Source of the DNA: Bacilli bacterium
Lineage (GTDB): Bacteria; Bacillota_I; Bacilli_A; RF39; UBA660
Assembly: GCA_900772095.1 (NCBI GenBank)
Contig: CAAGQJ010000060.1
Location: forward strand, 1-64,000
Length of the DNA stretch: 64,000 nt
Direction: 5' to 3'
The translations under genes and the position numbers were made by a program. Below are positions 25,720 to 33,638 of the stretch, one piece after another (position 1 is the first letter of the stretch; the number at the start of each line of letters is the position of its first letter). The notes under the pieces were generated by a model. That model was not told where the DNA came from and did no database searches. It worked only from the letters and a program-made list of their open reading frames with translations.

Positions 25720-28110
25720 TTACCTTTTCAACGCTGCATTCACCTTTTTCTCTTGAATCCTTGCATCATCTGCCTGTTTTTTCTTTTGCAGTGCAAGGTT
25801 CTCATTGAATTGTCTTGCATTCTCCGATAGTTTCTCTCTTTCAAGAGCAGTAGTATCTAAGGCATCATGATTCATAATAGCCATTCTGTCAGCCTCAGCC
25901 TTTGAGTTTATCTGAGCAACCAATAGCTTCACCTCATTATCTTCTTGATGCATCTTATATTCCTGCTTTGCCTGCATCTGTGCAATCTGCTGCTGTTGCT
26001 GTAGCTGTGCTTGCTGCATCTGCTGTGCCTGTTGCTGCTGTTGCAGTGCTTCTTCTCTCTTCCTTCTTTCATTAGCCTCAACCATTCTCTGCTTCTCTGC
26101 AACACTTGTTGTTGTGTAGAGCTTCATTATTGAAGAGAAGTCAAGCAACTGGTTCTGAAGTGCTGCTTGTGCAAGTGTATCAAGCTTCTGGTTAAGTTCC
26201 ATAGTACCATTACTGTTATCCACTACTATTCCATAGTCACATTCTGCAAATTCATCACCATCTATTTCAACAAGTTTCTTGCTACCATCATTCAGTATAT
26301 AGTCAAACTTCTTCTTTCTGCCTCTCATTGCTATCTTTGCAGTCTCCAAGAAACATTCTAACACTCTTTTCTTCACACTGTCATGGGTAAAGAACAGTCT
26401 TTCTGTAATGAGCGATGATTGCAGTGTTGCTCTTTCTACACCTCCTACAGTCTCTCTGTTACTGATCTGTCCTTCCCTTTGCTTTGATATACCGGCAAGC
26501 TCTCCTATTTTTGTTGAAATCCATTCAAGCACATTTATGTATTGTTGTATCTCATTACCTAATGAGGCATCTATCACTCCTGATGAAGCATTGTTCATAG
26601 CTCCTGCAAGCTTACCAGTTGCCATACCTACACTACCTTCCTTGAAGCTGTCTTCTACTGATACACCATTTACATTGATATAGTACAACCACTTGTCAGC
26701 ACCCCATCCCTTTGGTGTTTTTGCAAGGTCCATCCTTATCACCTTACCAACATTCTTTGCAAGTACCTTGTTTAGTCTGTCATGGAATATATCATACAGA
26801 TAAGAGTAAGGCTTCATTATATCTACCAATGAGTATGGTTCATCACCATTAAGGTTATATATACTTCCTACAATACCAAAATGACATCTTGAAGGATTAC
26901 TCAGTCTGTTATACTGCACTGGTCTTGGTCTCATGTTAACATATATGTCTGTACCAATTTTTGTACCTTCCCATGCCTCATTTATCCAGAATGTCTGTTC
27001 TTCTTCTCCCTTGTCAGGATTACAGTAATAGGTCTCAGGATAGAAGTTAAACTCTTCCTCACCTGTCTCAGGGTCATAGCTCTTCACCTTCTTTATCTGT
27101 CTCCTTGACTTCCAATATACTCTCAACACTCTTACATTACCATTCATGTCATAAGGTAAAGATGTTGTATCTTCTGTATTGTCAAACAGACTGAATGGGT
27201 CTATAGCTCCATCTCCAGCTGTTGACAAACTTACATTAGGTATAAAACCATACCTACTGTCTATGTTGTTCATACTGTCTGCATAAGGACTACCTCCATT
27301 ATTGTTTGTTGAGTTCTCTAATGCCTCAATATCTTTCTTTGACAGTTGATCCCAATAAGCATCTATTATTCTTCCTGGATTCCAGTAGTCTTCTATCACT
27401 ATCATGTCAGCATCCTCTATATATGATGATACTCCCGACTTTATTATCCTCATCTTCCGAGGGTCTATCTTCTCCAAGTTAGGCTCACCTCCTACTATAT
27501 CACATATATATGCTTCTTCTCCTACAGTATAGGCATCTACAAATCCCTTGTTAAAGAGTTGTGACATCTCAAGTTCCTTCATATAGTGATTAAGCAACCA
27601 GTTTCCTCTTACCTCTCTTTTGTCTTGATATTCATAGGTAAAGTAGTCTGCTTGTTTCTCCATCTCTCTGTTAAAGCTCTCCTCATCCATTGAACCATCC
27701 ATCACAAGCTGTTGAAGCATTGTGTTCACCTGTAGATTCTTCTCTTCCTCTATCTCTGACACAGCATTTGGATTAGTCACAATCACTCTGAAATCAAAGG
27801 TTCTCTTTGACTCCTCTCCCCTCAGCACTTCAAGCTTTGAGTTTATCACTGGATAATGTTGTATGTTCTCAGGTATAAATGATGCCTTAATGTTATAAGG
27901 GTTCATTATAACCTTCAAATCATCCATGTGTATCTTACCATTCAGCAAGTCATAGTTTATCTTCATTGCCCTCACTGACTTCCTTGTCAAATGGCAGTGC
28001 ATCAGACTATGATCATCGCCAAAGTCAACACACTTAGCCCTCCATTTCTTTCCTTTCTTATTAAAAGAAAGCTGTTGTGGTGGAAAACCACCTATTGCAT
28101 TATAAGCCAT
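25720..28110 (-). CDS. Portal protein (crAss-like)
   Basis: A 796-residue protein with the length and layout of crAss-like portals, the dodecameric ring at the DNA-packaging vertex. The N-terminal 350 residues contain the wing-like region (FDFRVIVTNPNAVSEIEEEK). The middle has the conserved segment DIMKPYSYLYDIFHDRLNKV, then ISKQREGQISNRETVGGVER. The stem/crown region is followed by a long Gln/Ala-rich helix near residues 685-730 (EALQQQQQAQQMQQAQLQQQ) and a charged coiled-coil tail. A TAnnTTTG element lies 39-46 bases upstream and a terminator lies beyond that, so portal starts a new late unit. Confidence 0.85.
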   Translation of the reverse strand: MAYNAIGGFPPQQLSFNKKGKKWRAKCVDFGDDHSLMHCHLTRKSVRAMKINYDLLNGKIHMDDLKVIMNPYNIKASFIPENIQHYPVINSKLEVLRGEESKRTFDFRVIVTNPNAVSEIEEEKNLQVNTMLQQLVMDGSMDEESFNREMEKQADYFTYEYQDKREVRGNWLLNHYMKELEMSQLFNKGFVDAYTVGEEAYICDIVGGEPNLEKIDPRKMRIIKSGVSSYIEDADMIVIEDYWNPGRIIDAYWDQLSKKDIEALENSTNNNGGSPYADSMNNIDSRYGFIPNVSLSTAGDGAIDPFSLFDNTEDTTSLPYDMNGNVRVLRVYWKSRRQIKKVKSYDPETGEEEFNFYPETYYCNPDKGEEEQTFWINEAWEGTKIGTDIYVNMRPRPVQYNRLSNPSRCHFGIVGSIYNLNGDEPYSLVDIMKPYSYLYDIFHDRLNKVLAKNVGKVIRMDLAKTPKGWGADKWLYYINVNGVSVEDSFKEGSVGMATGKLAGAMNNASSGVIDASLGNEIQQYINVLEWISTKIGELAGISKQREGQISNRETVGGVERATLQSSLITERLFFTHDSVKKRVLECFLETAKIAMRGRKKKFDYILNDGSKKLVEIDGDEFAECDYGIVVDNSNGTMELNQKLDTLAQAALQNQLLDFSSIMKLYTTTSVAEKQRMVEANERRKREEALQQQQQAQQMQQAQLQQQQQIAQMQAKQEYKMHQEDNEVKLLVAQINSKAEADRMAIMNHDALDTTALEREKLSENARQFNENLALQKKKQADDARIQEKKVNAALKR

Positions 28111-28148
28111 ATATTATCTTCTTTATTTTTCTTATTATTATTCTAAGA

Positions 28149-28156
28149 CAAAGATA
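28149..28156 (-). promoter_or_regulatory. Bacteroidetes-type -7 element (TATCTTTG) before portal
   Basis: The complement of 28149-28156 reads TATCTTTG, matching TAnnTTTG. It lies about 40 bases upstream of the portal ATG and downstream of a terminator, the expected place for a late promoter. The -33 element is not clear. Confidence 0.5.
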
Positions 28157-28220
28157 ATAAAACCCATTAACTAAATACCTCACCTAAGAATTTCCCTAAC
28201 TCTATCTAACTCCATAACAT

Positions 28221-28257
28221 AAAAATAGCCTTCCTATACCAATAGCATAGAAAGGCT
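28221..28257 (-). terminator. Intrinsic terminator after the 167-residue late gene
   Basis: On the - strand, an 11-bp stem with one mismatch (arms 28247-28257 and 28227-28237) is followed by a run of five T (complement of 28221-28225). The upstream arm is formed by the first unit of decamer repeat array 9. Confidence 0.72.
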
Positions 28258-28280
28258 TAATAAGGCTTAATAAGGCTTAT
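28250..28280 (+). repeat. Decamer repeat array 9
   Basis: Three near-perfect AAGGCTTAAT units in + orientation, between the end of a - strand gene and its terminator. These are the cleanest 10-bp units in the window and show the period clearly. Confidence 0.9.
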
Positions 28281-28290
28281 AAACAAAAAA

Positions 28291-28794
28291 CTATACTCCA
28301 AAATACTTCCTCACATTAAACACTCCGTCCTTATCTTTCAACTTATCCAAAGCAAGCAAATGTATAGCATTGAATATCTCTTCTTGCGACATCTCTGCCA
28401 GAGATTTCCCTGCTATCTTTGCTATTGTTTTTATACTGTCTGAATATATCATATTCATTGCAGTATACAAAGCCCACTTATTATAGTAAGGTTCTTCCTC
28501 CAAACAAATACCTTGTGACTTCATGCAGCTCTCCCACTCTGAAGTATTCCATCCTCCCTCTGGTTCCATGCCACTTACTACCTGTGTAGCTTCTTTCTTT
28601 GACAGATAATTATACCAGTTTATTGCTTCCAATCTGTCTATATATTCCTGTGCTACATCTGGTCTCCAATCTGCAATGTCTTTCATCATACATTCCATGA
28701 CACCACCAAATATATTCATATACTTTGGTTCCTTTGACATTACCATTTTATTATATAGCCTTTCAAAGGCTTTCATTATTTCATTCTGTTCCAT
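28291..28794 (-). CDS. Predicted virion protein (167 aa)
   Basis: A 167-residue helical protein with several tryptophans (ADWRPDV, INWYNYL, GGWNTSEWESCM). The C-terminal KDKDGVFNVRKYFGV is the kind of end seen in small conserved proteins upstream of portal in Bacteroides phages. No motif gives a function. It follows the 143-residue gene by 17 bases in the same unit and is the last gene before a terminator and the portal promoter. Confidence 0.65.
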   Translation of the reverse strand: MEQNEIMKAFERLYNKMVMSKEPKYMNIFGGVMECMMKDIADWRPDVAQEYIDRLEAINWYNYLSKKEATQVVSGMEPEGGWNTSEWESCMKSQGICLEEEPYYNKWALYTAMNMIYSDSIKTIAKIAGKSLAEMSQEEIFNAIHLLALDKLKDKDGVFNVRKYFGV

Positions 28795-28811
28795 ACTTTA
28801 AGTCTTGTTTG

Positions 28812-29243
28812 TTATGCAGTAAGCAATGACTTCAACTCCATAAAATCTTCACCACTGAATGTTATTGTTTTCTTACTTCCAAATATTAGGTTCATCAATA
28901 TGTTGTCTGGCAATGTTATGGCTACCTTTCCTTTGCCCATTACTCCTTTTACAAACCCCATGTCAAAGGTTGTCTCTTCCATACTATTGAACATCTCCAT
29001 AGCATCTGTAAACAATGTATTTGGATTTATATCTCCATTCTCATCTGCAAGAAACAGTGCTGCATTGTCCACACCTTCACTTATTTTTCCTTCATACTTG
29101 TTTATTATATTATGACATCCTCTTTTAATATATACAGCTGGCACTGTAAGTGCAGGATTGTCTTTCACCATTTCATTCACTCTATTATTAAACCATAAAT
29201 CCAAGCTACTTAGAAACTTTTCTTTTAATGTTGGTATGTTCAT
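28812..29243 (-). CDS. Predicted virion protein (143 aa)
   Basis: A 143-residue protein with an N-terminal helical half (TLKEKFLSSLDLWFNNRVNE) and a strand-rich C-terminal half (GKVAITLPDNILMNLIFG, KTITFSGEDFMELK). Its start overlaps the end of the upstream gene by four bases. Function unknown; grouped with the flanking small structural genes by operon position. Confidence 0.65.
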   Translation of the reverse strand: MNIPTLKEKFLSSLDLWFNNRVNEMVKDNPALTVPAVYIKRGCHNIINKYEGKISEGVDNAALFLADENGDINPNTLFTDAMEMFNSMEETTFDMGFVKGVMGKGKVAITLPDNILMNLIFGSKKTITFSGEDFMELKSLLTA

Positions 29244-29722
29244 TTGTTTCCTCCTTTCTTTGCTTTCATCATTATCATAAAGTCTTTAAAGGTCATGTCA
29301 CTATAATTTGTCATATACTCATTCCATAATGCAGCCTTTTCTTCTTCTGCCTGCATTGCATTTTTTCTGAGTTTCCTTATAAGGGAAAGATGTTTCTCTA
29401 AGGCTTCCTTTCCATCTTTAGTCTGTTCCACCAATGGTCTGATTATTCTTAACTCTTCTCTTTGCAATATGTCTGCTACATTCTTATAGCTTTCTACAAA
29501 CTCTTCATTATTATTCAGATAATTCTTCTGTGAGTCTGTCAACCCATCCATTATCTTGTCTATCTCATCCCAAGTAGGAGTCTTTGTCTGCTGTGGCTGC
29601 ATGTTAAATACACCTTTCTGCTTTTGCAATTCAGCAAGTTTCTGTGCCCATTCTTGGTTCAACTGTTCCAAGGCTTGATTCTGCTGTCCACCTAATACTG
29701 GGTCTGATCCAAAATTCATCAT
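29240..29722 (-). CDS. Predicted virion protein (about 160 aa), Gln-rich N-terminus
   Basis: The open frame reaches back to 29776. I place the start at the ATG at 29722 (or the adjacent one at 29719), because a strong Shine-Dalgarno (GAAGGAGAT) lies just upstream and the extra upstream residues are not protein-like. The protein begins MMNFGSDPVLGGQQNQALEQ and is almost all helix with coiled-coil character (EQLNQEWAQKLAELQKQKG, then EALEKHLSLIRKLRK). It overlaps the next gene by four bases. Likely a minor head or scaffold-like protein, by context only. Confidence 0.65.
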   Translation of the reverse strand: MMNFGSDPVLGGQQNQALEQLNQEWAQKLAELQKQKGVFNMQPQQTKTPTWDEIDKIMDGLTDSQKNYLNNNEEFVESYKNVADILQREELRIIRPLVEQTKDGKEALEKHLSLIRKLRKNAMQAEEEKAALWNEYMTNYSDMTFKDFMIMMKAKKGGNK

Positions 29723-29780
29723 ATCAATCTCCTTCACATAAGTATAGTTTATATAAATAATCTCAAAACCTTTCATTCCT

Positions 29781-29820
29781 AAGGCTTAAAGAGGCTTAAT
29801 CAGGCTTAGAGAGGCTTATT
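29781..29820 (+). repeat. Decamer repeat array 10
   Basis: Four GGCTTA units at about 10-bp steps in + orientation, located between a - strand terminator and the start of the next - strand unit. Confidence 0.88.
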
Positions 29821-29829
29821 AAGTTCTTC

Positions 29830-29866
29830 AAAAGAGCCAACACCAATTATGCTGGCTCTTTTTTAT
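29830..29866 (-). terminator. Intrinsic terminator after the 263-residue capsid-associated gene
   Basis: Perfect 10-bp stem (AAAAGAGCCA at 29830-29839 with TGGCTCTTTT at 29853-29862) and a 13-base loop. Runs of T lie on either side; it is placed 29-65 bases after the stop of the - strand 263-residue gene. Confidence 0.85.
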
Positions 29867-29894
29867 TTATCTCTTCTTACGAGTTTTAATCTTC

Positions 29895-30686
29895 TTAAGC
29901 TCCTGCTGGTGTTCCATTACTGACACAGTTGCAGCTCTGATAACTACCATAACCTGTAACTGTAGGAGTACTTGGCAATACAAGCTGACCATATATACAC
30001 TTGCAAGTCTTCTTGTCTGTATAGTCCATCAACAGCTTATCCTGATATGGGCGTATAGCTTCCATTACAGCTATCTTCTTGTCAAGCTCATTGAACTTTG
30101 CAGCATACTTCTCATTGAGTGCATCAAATCCATCCCTCTGACTCTTGTAAAGTCCAAAGCCTTGCTGCACCATTGCATCCTTCAGCTTGTCATCACCGTC
30201 TCTCTGACTCTTATAAAGACCAAACTCTGCTTCCATAGCTCTCCTATTTTCAGCATTCTGTGCCTCTACAAAGCCTTTCCACAAGCTAAACTTCTCTGCC
30301 ACATCTGTCTCTCTCATTGCATAGAATTTATTTGCAGTGTCAAGCTTCAGTCCAAACATATTTGTAAGCAACTTCACTTCATCTGCACATTCCTTCTCCA
30401 TTACCTCAAGAGCTGTTGGAGCTGCATTGTTAGCAGTCATGCCTCCATAAGTATTGATGTTTACATTGTCTGGCATACCATTTCCAAGTGAGCCAAAAAT
30501 ACTCCTGCCTCCATTACCTGTAAGCCAAGGCAATACTCCCAATGCAGTACCTGCTATACCTAAACCAAGAGCTGTTCCTGCAACACCCTTACTTGCATAA
30601 TCATGCTTTCTGTTGTCATCTTCATAAACCTTTTTCTCGATGACTTTCTCATTTGTCATATCCATGATACAATCTTTATTAAGCAA
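29895..30686 (-). CDS. Predicted capsid-associated structural protein with internal repeat
   Basis: A 263-residue protein with a Gly/Ala-rich hydrophobic stretch near residues 32-55 (GVAGTALGLGIAGTALGVLP). Two copies of a short unit follow (FGLYKSQRDGDD and FGLYKSQRDGFD, about 25 residues apart) within a long helical region. After IRPYQDKLLMDYTDKKTCKC comes a small C-terminal domain with CxC-type cysteines. Proteins with this GLYKSQRD region are familiar from gut Bacteroides phages as virion components, but the exact role is not known to me. ATGs at 30665 or 30659 are alternative starts. It has its own promoter and terminator. Confidence 0.68.
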   Translation of the reverse strand: MLNKDCIMDMTNEKVIEKKVYEDDNRKHDYASKGVAGTALGLGIAGTALGVLPWLTGNGGRSIFGSLGNGMPDNVNINTYGGMTANNAAPTALEVMEKECADEVKLLTNMFGLKLDTANKFYAMRETDVAEKFSLWKGFVEAQNAENRRAMEAEFGLYKSQRDGDDKLKDAMVQQGFGLYKSQRDGFDALNEKYAAKFNELDKKIAVMEAIRPYQDKLLMDYTDKKTCKCIYGQLVLPSTPTVTGYGSYQSCNCVSNGTPAGA

Positions 30687-30731
30687 TTAACTATCAAAAT
30701 TTTATAAAACACTTTGTAACCGATTACATTG

Positions 30732-30739
30732 CAAATATA
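30732..30739 (-). promoter_or_regulatory. Bacteroidetes-type -7 element (TATATTTG) for the 263-residue gene
   Basis: The complement of 30732-30739 reads TATATTTG, matching TAnnTTTG. It lies immediately downstream of the preceding unit's terminator and about 46 bases upstream of the ATG. A TATTG about 17 bases further upstream could serve as the -33 element. Confidence 0.6.
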
Positions 30740-30742
30740 CAA

Positions 30743-30777
30743 TAAAAAAGGTTGGACAATATAACATTGCTCAACCT
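30743..30777 (-). terminator. Intrinsic terminator after the HTH gene
   Basis: On the - strand, a hairpin with 6 paired bases (arms 30772-30777 and 30749-30754) plus an inner 4-bp stem is followed by a run of six T. It directly abuts the next promoter element. Confidence 0.8.
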
Positions 30778-30797
30778 CTAGTCTAAGTCATTGTATA

Positions 30798-31133
30798 TCA
30801 AGTTTTTCTTTTGAGTAACATTCTTTCCTTATATTGCTCAACCATCTCTCTTTTCCACACCAAATGCTTTTGATGCACTATCTTTCTTCCTCTTGGAAAC
30901 TCTTTTCTCAGTATCATTCTGTCTAAGGTTGAAGTACTCACTCCAAGCATCTTGCTTGTTTCTACCTTAGTCAGCCATTCCTTTTCATCTATACTAACCT
31001 CTCTTCTGCCAAACTCATACTTCAACAAGTTACTGAAATAGGTAATATCTACTTTTGAACAAAGTCCTTTCATCACTATTTCCTTAAATCTGTCAAGTGC
31101 TCTACACAACCATTGCTCTCCAGGTGTTGTCAT
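30798..31133 (-). CDS. Small DNA-binding protein, AlpA/excisionase-like HTH
   Basis: A 111-residue protein. Residues about 53-105 form a MerR/AlpA/HTH_17-type winged helix-turn-helix: WLTKVETSKMLGVSTSTLDR, then the wing with FPRGRKIVHQKHLVW and a C-terminal helix. The N-terminal 50 residues are helical and may be a dimerisation part. It starts on the stop of the membrane protein gene (TAATG), so they are coupled. In phages such proteins act as transcription regulators or excisionases; no integrase is present here, so a regulator is more likely. Confidence 0.75.
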   Translation of the reverse strand: MTTPGEQWLCRALDRFKEIVMKGLCSKVDITYFSNLLKYEFGRREVSIDEKEWLTKVETSKMLGVSTSTLDRMILRKEFPRGRKIVHQKHLVWKREMVEQYKERMLLKRKT

Positions 31134-31708
31134 TACTTCCTCCTTTCCATTTCCATCATTACCTCATTATACAACTCATTGGTCTTTTCATTTCCCTCAA
31201 ATGGTTTTCTGAGTATCTTCAATAAGCACGTCAGCATGGATTTTAGGATTCTTTTCACACTCTTCCTATGCTTTACACATACTTCCACTGTATCTATTGC
31301 ATATATGCAGAGTATACAATATATAAGAGTATAGTGTGTGTCTATCATTTCATTTGTGCAGAACCATGAGCCATAATACCACCTCTCTACATTGATGAAT
31401 ATGAAGTACACAAATGGTATTCTGAGGAAGTTACACCATCCATAAAGAAAACTTGCTGGCAACGTTATCAACGGCAATACCAAGAAAAGAAATACATATA
31501 TCCACGCTATACATATTTCATTCTGATCTGAATATTTCATCAGTTCTTGTGTGTTTTGACTAAACACATAAAAGATACACCAATGTGACAGCATTAATAA
31601 TATTGGGAATATCACTGCTGCACATTGGTAGAATCTCCAGATAGTGTTTTCTCTTACTACAGTGTCTCCACTGTCTTTTGTTTCTTCTTTCTTTTGTCTT
31701 GTTCTCAT
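31133..31708 (-). CDS. Polytopic membrane protein
   Basis: A 191-residue protein with about four transmembrane helices (near residues 28-48 FYQCAAVIFPILLMLSHWCI, 65-90, 92-108 and 122-142) and a charged C-terminal tail of about 45 residues predicted to be cytoplasmic. No family recognised. It is coupled with the downstream HTH gene and transcribed divergently from the membrane LuxR-type regulator, which suggests a regulatory or sensing pair at the membrane. A TTG-N20-TAATTTTG promoter lies upstream. Confidence 0.7.
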   Translation of the reverse strand: MRTRQKKEETKDSGDTVVRENTIWRFYQCAAVIFPILLMLSHWCIFYVFSQNTQELMKYSDQNEICIAWIYVFLFLVLPLITLPASFLYGWCNFLRIPFVYFIFINVERWYYGSWFCTNEMIDTHYTLIYCILCIYAIDTVEVCVKHRKSVKRILKSMLTCLLKILRKPFEGNEKTNELYNEVMMEMERRK

Positions 31709-31749
31709 AATACTAAGTTTTTAATGTCGTTGTATTGGTTTAGCACTGA

Positions 31750-31780
31750 CAAAATTATCTCAATATTATAAGTATAGCAA
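31750..31780 (-). promoter_or_regulatory. Bacteroidetes-type promoter for the membrane protein/HTH pair
   Basis: On the - strand, TAATTTTG (complement of 31750-31757) is preceded by TTG (complement of 31778-31780) with a 20-base spacer, close to the TTG-N19-21-TAnnTTTG consensus. It lies 42 bases upstream of the ATG at 31708. Confidence 0.6.
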
Positions 31781-31895
31781 GTGATTATAAACTGAAAAAT
31801 GCTGAAAGTTACTGTTTTTTATTGATAGAAAAGCTGATTTTTGCTTATTCTTTCAGTTTTAACACTATAGGTTCCCTTGTTTCATTTATTATTTC

Positions 31896-31903
31896 TAACT
31901 TTG
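31896..31903 (+). promoter_or_regulatory. Bacteroidetes-type -7 element (TAACTTTG) for the LuxR-type regulator
   Basis: TAACTTTG matches TAnnTTTG and is preceded by a TTG at 31877-31879 with a slightly short spacer. The gene start is 43 bases downstream. Together with the promoter at 31750-31780 it forms a divergent control region. Confidence 0.58.
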
Positions 31904-31946
31904 CTTTTATTACTAATTCGCTCAATATTCTAACAATATAATAGTT

Positions 31947-32924
31947 ATGACAACATTTTTCTTTAATTTTATAAGTAGACTTGAACACTTCAAGTATCCT
32001 TATTACTGTGGTCTTCAGGAGCGCAGACAATTTGTATGCTTTCTTTTCACTACTTTTGTAGAACTTTTCTATGTTCCTACCAATATTCTTGGTCTTAATG
32101 ACTATCATCATTCCACCATCTTTGATGTCTATAATTGGCTTCACCTTATCTTTGTCATTATTCTACAGATACTTTTCTGGACTAACACTCTCTCCACCAA
32201 AACATCTGTCTATACCTTCTTTACTGCTATTGCTATAAAGTTATCAGCAGAATCTCTTTATGAGTTATCTACAACAGGTGTCTATGGCATTCATATTCTT
32301 GGCAACCTCAACATTATTCTCATCCTTGCTTCAGTAGCTATAGCTGTGCGTCTAAGTAAGTTAGCTATCACTATAACAACAATTCTAACTCTTGGTCTTA
32401 TCATCTTCTGCATTACCTCTCCTCTCCATCACATCCTAAGAGTCATGCGAATTTTCTTTGTTGGCTACATGTTTATTCTTTACATCATAATTTTTGACTC
32501 TAAGAATGCAACTAAAGGTCTCCGTATGCCTAACAGAATTACCAAAGAGGAGCAATCTGCCATTGATATGCTTATCAATCTTAATAAATCAGATAAAGAG
32601 AAAGTTTACTCTCTCTTATCAAGATTGTCTTCCACTCATCAAGAGGAACTACTCAACAACATTAAGGATTACTATCATCAGCAGTATATAGAAACTATCA
32701 ACCTTCTCTCTATCTGTCCATCCTTCACACCCTCAGAAGTAGAAATCTGTAAACTCATCCTTATGGATAAATCTCTAAAAGAAATATGTTCCATCCTTCA
32801 CAAAACACCTTCCAACATCACAAGTCAACGCACTCATATTAGAAAGAAACTTAATCTTACAAAACAAGATGATCTTAGAACCTCTCTTATGATATTAGTA
32901 AATAAAGCTAAAGAAACAACATAA
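31947..32924 (+). CDS. Membrane-tethered LuxR-type transcription regulator
   Basis: A 325-residue protein. Residues 1-195 are hydrophobic with about six transmembrane helices; residues 200-255 are a helical linker. Residues 260-310 are a LuxR/GerE-type HTH (FTPSEVEICKLILMDKSLKE, then SNITSQRTHIRKKLNL). Bacteroidetes hosts encode many regulators with an N-terminal membrane part and a C-terminal LuxR HTH; a phage copy is unusual. The gene is on the + strand inside a - strand late region, with its own host-like promoter and a perfect 13-bp terminator, so it behaves as an accessory (moron) gene that could alter host transcription from the membrane. Confidence 0.82.
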   Translation: MTTFFFNFISRLEHFKYPYYCGLQERRQFVCFLFTTFVELFYVPTNILGLNDYHHSTIFDVYNWLHLIFVIILQILFWTNTLSTKTSVYTFFTAIAIKLSAESLYELSTTGVYGIHILGNLNIILILASVAIAVRLSKLAITITTILTLGLIIFCITSPLHHILRVMRIFFVGYMFILYIIIFDSKNATKGLRMPNRITKEEQSAIDMLINLNKSDKEKVYSLLSRLSSTHQEELLNNIKDYYHQQYIETINLLSICPSFTPSEVEICKLILMDKSLKEICSILHKTPSNITSQRTHIRKKLNLTKQDDLRTSLMILVNKAKETT

Positions 32925-32929
32925 AATAT

Positions 32930-32968
32930 AATAATCCACTTACACAAGTGTATAAGTGGATTATTGTT
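32930..32968. terminator. Bidirectional terminator between LuxR-type gene and tail fibre block
   Basis: Perfect 13-bp stem (AATAATCCACTTA at 32930-32942 with TAAGTGGATTATT at 32953-32965), 10-base loop, T-rich on the + side. It separates the convergent LuxR-type gene (+) and the 195-residue fibre protein gene (-). Confidence 0.88.
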
Positions 32969-33039
32969 TATTTACCAAAGTCTTTTGCTACCTTTTCTTT
33001 TATTCATTTTATTTACATTTTAGTTTAAACTATCTCAAT

Positions 33040-33627
33040 TTACTTCCCAAACAACTGGTCTATCTCCCCGTTGCTTATTGACTCTATAGCTCCTTGCGTC
33101 ACAGGAGTTATTGTAGTCCCATTGCCAATATATAGCATAGGCTTACTATTATCCTTTAGCGAGTACAGGCTACCACTCTCAGGAATACCATTGCCAAAGC
33201 CTTCCTTGCGCATTTCCTTCCAGTTCTTATAGTATTTACGAGTGCCAGTACCACTTTCAATGATACACAGCACAAAGCGATTCATCTTACTCAGAAACAC
33301 TATAAAACCACTTTCACTGCTTGGTGTGACATTCTCTATCAGAGTCACACTATCATTGTTATACTCCTCAAAGATAGGAACATCAACCAGTGCCCCAGAC
33401 TCATTTGCTTGCTTCAGTTCTTGACATGTCTTCTTGTCTTCACTTGTCATAAGTCCGTGCTTACTCTCAGTAGCATCCCACAGCTGATTGTCCCTAATCT
33501 TTATGTTTCCATCCAGCATTGCCACACCATCCGCCACACCTTCCCTGTCAGTAGTCTTGCTCTTTACAAGCTCCTTCACCTTTGTGGTGTAATGTGCCAA
33601 TCCATTCTTTCCTACAAACTTTGCCAT
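33040..33627 (-). CDS. Tail-fibre-related protein with shared N-terminal adaptor
   Basis: The frame is open to 33684, but the start is placed at the ATG at 33627 (195 residues). The protein then begins MAKFVGKNGLAHYTTKVKE, matching the start of the large fibre (MTKYLDNEGLTHFTGKMKG). A second shared block is GVADGVAMLDGN versus GFPNGVATLDANG in the large fibre. The C-terminus (ISNGEIDQLFGK) matches the end of the 125-residue protein (SNAEIDKMFE). It is probably a short fibre or fibre-tip adaptor. It follows the hydrophobic 161-residue gene by 11 bases. Confidence 0.72.
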   Translation of the reverse strand: MAKFVGKNGLAHYTTKVKELVKSKTTDREGVADGVAMLDGNIKIRDNQLWDATESKHGLMTSEDKKTCQELKQANESGALVDVPIFEEYNNDSVTLIENVTPSSESGFIVFLSKMNRFVLCIIESGTGTRKYYKNWKEMRKEGFGNGIPESGSLYSLKDNSKPMLYIGNGTTITPVTQGAIESISNGEIDQLFGK

Positions 33628-33638
33628 ACCTTCTGTTT

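Noticed and set aside
29895..30686. Major capsid protein
   Set aside because: At 263 residues with a Gly/Ala-rich hydrophobic segment and short helical repeats it is too small and lacks an HK97-like pattern; the capsid gene is likely beyond the right edge.
30798..31133. Excisionase of an integration module
   Set aside because: The HTH fold fits, but no integrase, recombinase or attachment-site-like repeat was found in the window.
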